Shown in pieces: positions 62,210-64,000 of a DNA stretch of 64,000 nt. The first letter of the stretch is position 1. Each line of letters opens with the position of its first letter. Origin of the DNA: Thermoplasmata archaeon (GTDB taxonomy: Archaea; Thermoplasmatota; Thermoplasmata; Thermoplasmatales; GCA-001856825); the NCBI GenBank assembly GCA_021792255.1, contig JAJYUZ010000002.1, forward strand, positions 309,332 through 373,331, in the 5' to 3' direction. The position numbers were made by a program, and so were the translations under genes. The notes beneath the pieces were generated by a model. The model had not been told where the DNA came from. It searched no databases and saw only the letters and a program-made list of their open reading frames with translations.

Positions 62210-64000
62210 ATGAGTGCGGAAGGCGACGAAATTTTAAAAGAGATTCCTGTTGAGGTTCCTGCAGAAACTCTTGTCAGATTTAACAACGACGAGCTTAGGG
62301 CTAGAGTTTTCATCGACAAGTATGCTATTAAAGACAACAACGGCATCCTCCTAGAAAAGGTACCAGAAGAAATGTGGAGACGAGTCGCGAGGGAAATTTC
62401 TTCGGTAGAAAGTGGCCCACTGATGGCAGAGTGGGAGAACAAGTTCTATTGGTTGCTGGAAAACTTTAGAATGATTCCCGGTGGGAGAATATTGTTTGGT
62501 GCTGGTCAGGAAAAGTTCAAGAGAAGGGCCACGCTGAACAACTGCTACGTCATTCCGATTAGAGACGATTCTCTGGAATCGATATTTGAATGGACTAAGG
62601 AAGCAGCGAGAACATACTCCCTTGGCGGAGGAGTCGGTACAGACATAAGCATCCTTAGACCAAGAGGTGCGCCGGTCAATAACGCCGCACTGAAATCTAC
62701 AGGAAGTGTCTCTTTCATGAACATAATGTCCGAGACCACCGGGACGATTGGGCAGTCAGGAAGACGCGGGGCACTTATGATCACTATCAGGGTGGATCAT
62801 CCCGACATAATGGACTTCATTAAGGTCAAGAGAGATTTGAACCACGTTAGACACGCCAACATATCGGTAAAGATCACAGATGAATTCATGAAGAAAGTGG
62901 AAGACGACGAAGAATTCACCCTCCATTACGAGAGCAGTAAGGTGAAGAGAATAGAGAGAGTAGTCAGAGCGAGAGAGCTGTGGGGGGAGCTCATAGAGTC
63001 GGCTAGAAACTGGGCAGAACCGGGATTAATCTTCTGGGACACTATGAAGAAGGAAAGTACTTCAGAATACAACGGGATGGATATTCTTACCACAAATCCG
63101 TGTTCCGAAATTCCACTCGAAGGCTACGGAGCTTGCAACTTAGGAAACGTCAATCTTGCTCTGTTCGTAAAGAATCCCTTTGAGAACGCTGAACTCGACT
63201 GGGATGATCTCGAGAGAGCGGTCAGGTTCACAGTTCGCTTCTTGGATGACGTGGTTGATTACAACCTATACAAGCATCCCCTAAAATCTCAGACTGACGA
63301 GGCGGGAAAGAGTAGGAGAATCGGAGTAGGTTTTACCGGACTGGGAGACATGCTTATAAAGTTAAAGATCAAGTACGATACTTCGGAGTCCGTCAAATTT
63401 GTGGGATCAATGTTCGAGAAGATAATGAACATAATCTATGACGAAAGTGCGAACATTGCTACAGAAAAGGGGACTTTCCCTTCCTTCGATCTTGAAAAAC
63501 ACTTGAAGTCGCCTTTCATATCAAAACTCGGATCGGAGGTCTTGGGAAAGATAAAGAAAAATGGGCTGAGGAATGTCGCCCTAATAACGGTACCTCCGGT
63601 AGGGAGCGGATCGGCTCTCGCGGGGACTTCTAGCGGAATAGAGCCTGTGTTCGCGTTTTCCTACACCAGGAGAAGTGAGTCGCTTTCGAAGCAAATGTTC
63701 AAGGTCTACCACCCACTAGTAAGAGAATACATGGAACTGTACGGAGTAAAGGAAGAAAAAGACCTCCCGGAATATTTCGTGGAGGCTCACAAGATCGATC
63801 CGATGTTTAGGATCAAGCTTCAAGCCACAATCCAGAATTACGTAGATCACTCTATCTCGTCGACAGTAAATCTTCCATCAACGGTCACCACTGAAGAAGT
63901 TGGTAAGATATACTTTGAAGCCTGGAAAGCGGGCTGCAAAGGGGTTACAGTCTACAGAGAGGGATCGAGGGAAGGCATACTCCTCACTAAGGAAGCAACA
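62210..64000 (+). CDS. nrdJ: B12-dependent (class II) ribonucleotide reductase, partial
   Basis: An open frame from ATG 62210 runs 597 codons to the window end, so the C-terminus is missing. Active-site cysteines are C112 (LNNCYV), C298 in NPCSEIPL (the radical cysteine) and C309 in YGACNLGN. The 11-residue spacing between the last two fits class II enzymes. Later motifs are PPVGSGSALAGTSSG, ISSTVNLP and GCKGVTVYREGS. No N-terminal ATP cone is seen. NrdJ makes deoxyribonucleotides with adenosylcobalamin, oxygen-independently. Confidence 0.93.
   Translation, partial: MSAEGDEILKEIPVEVPAETLVRFNNDELRARVFIDKYAIKDNNGILLEKVPEEMWRRVAREISSVESGPLMAEWENKFYWLLENFRMIPGGRILFGAGQEKFKRRATLNNCYVIPIRDDSLESIFEWTKEAARTYSLGGGVGTDISILRPRGAPVNNAALKSTGSVSFMNIMSETTGTIGQSGRRGALMITIRVDHPDIMDFIKVKRDLNHVRHANISVKITDEFMKKVEDDEEFTLHYESSKVKRIERVVRARELWGELIESARNWAEPGLIFWDTMKKESTSEYNGMDILTTNPCSEIPLEGYGACNLGNVNLALFVKNPFENAELDWDDLERAVRFTVRFLDDVVDYNLYKHPLKSQTDEAGKSRRIGVGFTGLGDMLIKLKIKYDTSESVKFVGSMFEKIMNIIYDESANIATEKGTFPSFDLEKHLKSPFISKLGSEVLGKIKKNGLRNVALITVPPVGSGSALAGTSSGIEPVFAFSYTRRSESLSKQMFKVYHPLVREYMELYGVKEEKDLPEYFVEAHKIDPMFRIKLQATIQNYVDHSISSTVNLPSTVTTEEVGKIYFEAWKAGCKGVTVYREGSREGILLTKEAT

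Noticed and set aside
1..64000. CRISPR array or complete insertion sequence
   Set aside because: No regularly spaced direct repeats, transposase gene or terminal inverted repeats were found by eye.

Overview
The window is archaeal chromosome and looks like a member of the Thermoplasmata (Thermoplasmatales-like). It carries archaea-specific genes: bifunctional FBP aldolase/phosphatase, RNase P component 4, ribosomal protein L40E, pantoate kinase, Trm-G10-type tRNA methyltransferase, archaeal phosphoglycerate mutase, TruD and an archaeal Xer recombinase. Many genes have a TATA-like box about 26 bases before the start codon and no room for a leader, so leaderless transcription seems common. Genes are dense, with many 1-20 base overlaps. 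No CRISPR array, complete insertion sequence or rRNA operon was seen.

Layout. 1-9.5 kb: a partial unknown gene, fbp, a MeaB-type GTPase, then a reverse-strand suf operon (sufC-sufB-sufD-sufS-sufU). SufB carries a 348-residue intein, and a SufR-like regulator is transcribed divergently. 9.6-16.8 kb: QueE, interrupted by a 138-residue mini-intein inside its radical-SAM cysteine motif, then AMMECR1, dihydroorotase, RNase P protein, two methyltransferases, purM, a peroxiredoxin and acylphosphatase. 16.9-26.4 kb: a DNA glycosylase, a cobalamin/iron-chelate ABC importer, CoA genes (pantoate kinase, CoaBC), cysS, an NAD salvage pair, a pyroglutamyl-peptidase-like protein without its catalytic Cys and His, and L40E. 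26.5-38 kb: membrane and surface proteins, an amino-acid permease, three tRNAs (Thr, Ser, Ala), an isochorismatase-family hydrolase, GH38 alpha-mannosidase, RidA, a DEAD-box helicase and KptA. 38-50 kb: DUF92 protein, apgM, homoserine dehydrogenase, CPBP protease, truD, PrxQ, an aldolase-SDR fusion, a tandem ThyX-like protein and an LsrF-type aldolase. 50-64 kb: an S9 peptidase, a group of tiny ORFs, a GltD-like oxidoreductase, TPR proteins, a QueG-like protein, a PurM/HypE-like protein, an MBL hydrolase, acyl-CoA dehydrogenase, xerA, rpiA, a winged-helix regulator and the first 597 codons of a B12-type ribonucleotide reductase.

Two themes stand out. First, iron-sulfur biology: both inteins lie in Fe-S proteins on either side of a SufR-like regulator, and each sits at a functionally critical cysteine. 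Second, cobalamin: NrdJ, QueG, MeaB and a BtuFCD/FepBCD-type importer all occur within 64 kb. The most unusual single object is the QueE mini-intein, whose first residue appears to be Thr instead of Cys or Ser. All identifications come from reading motifs by eye; no database search was run.
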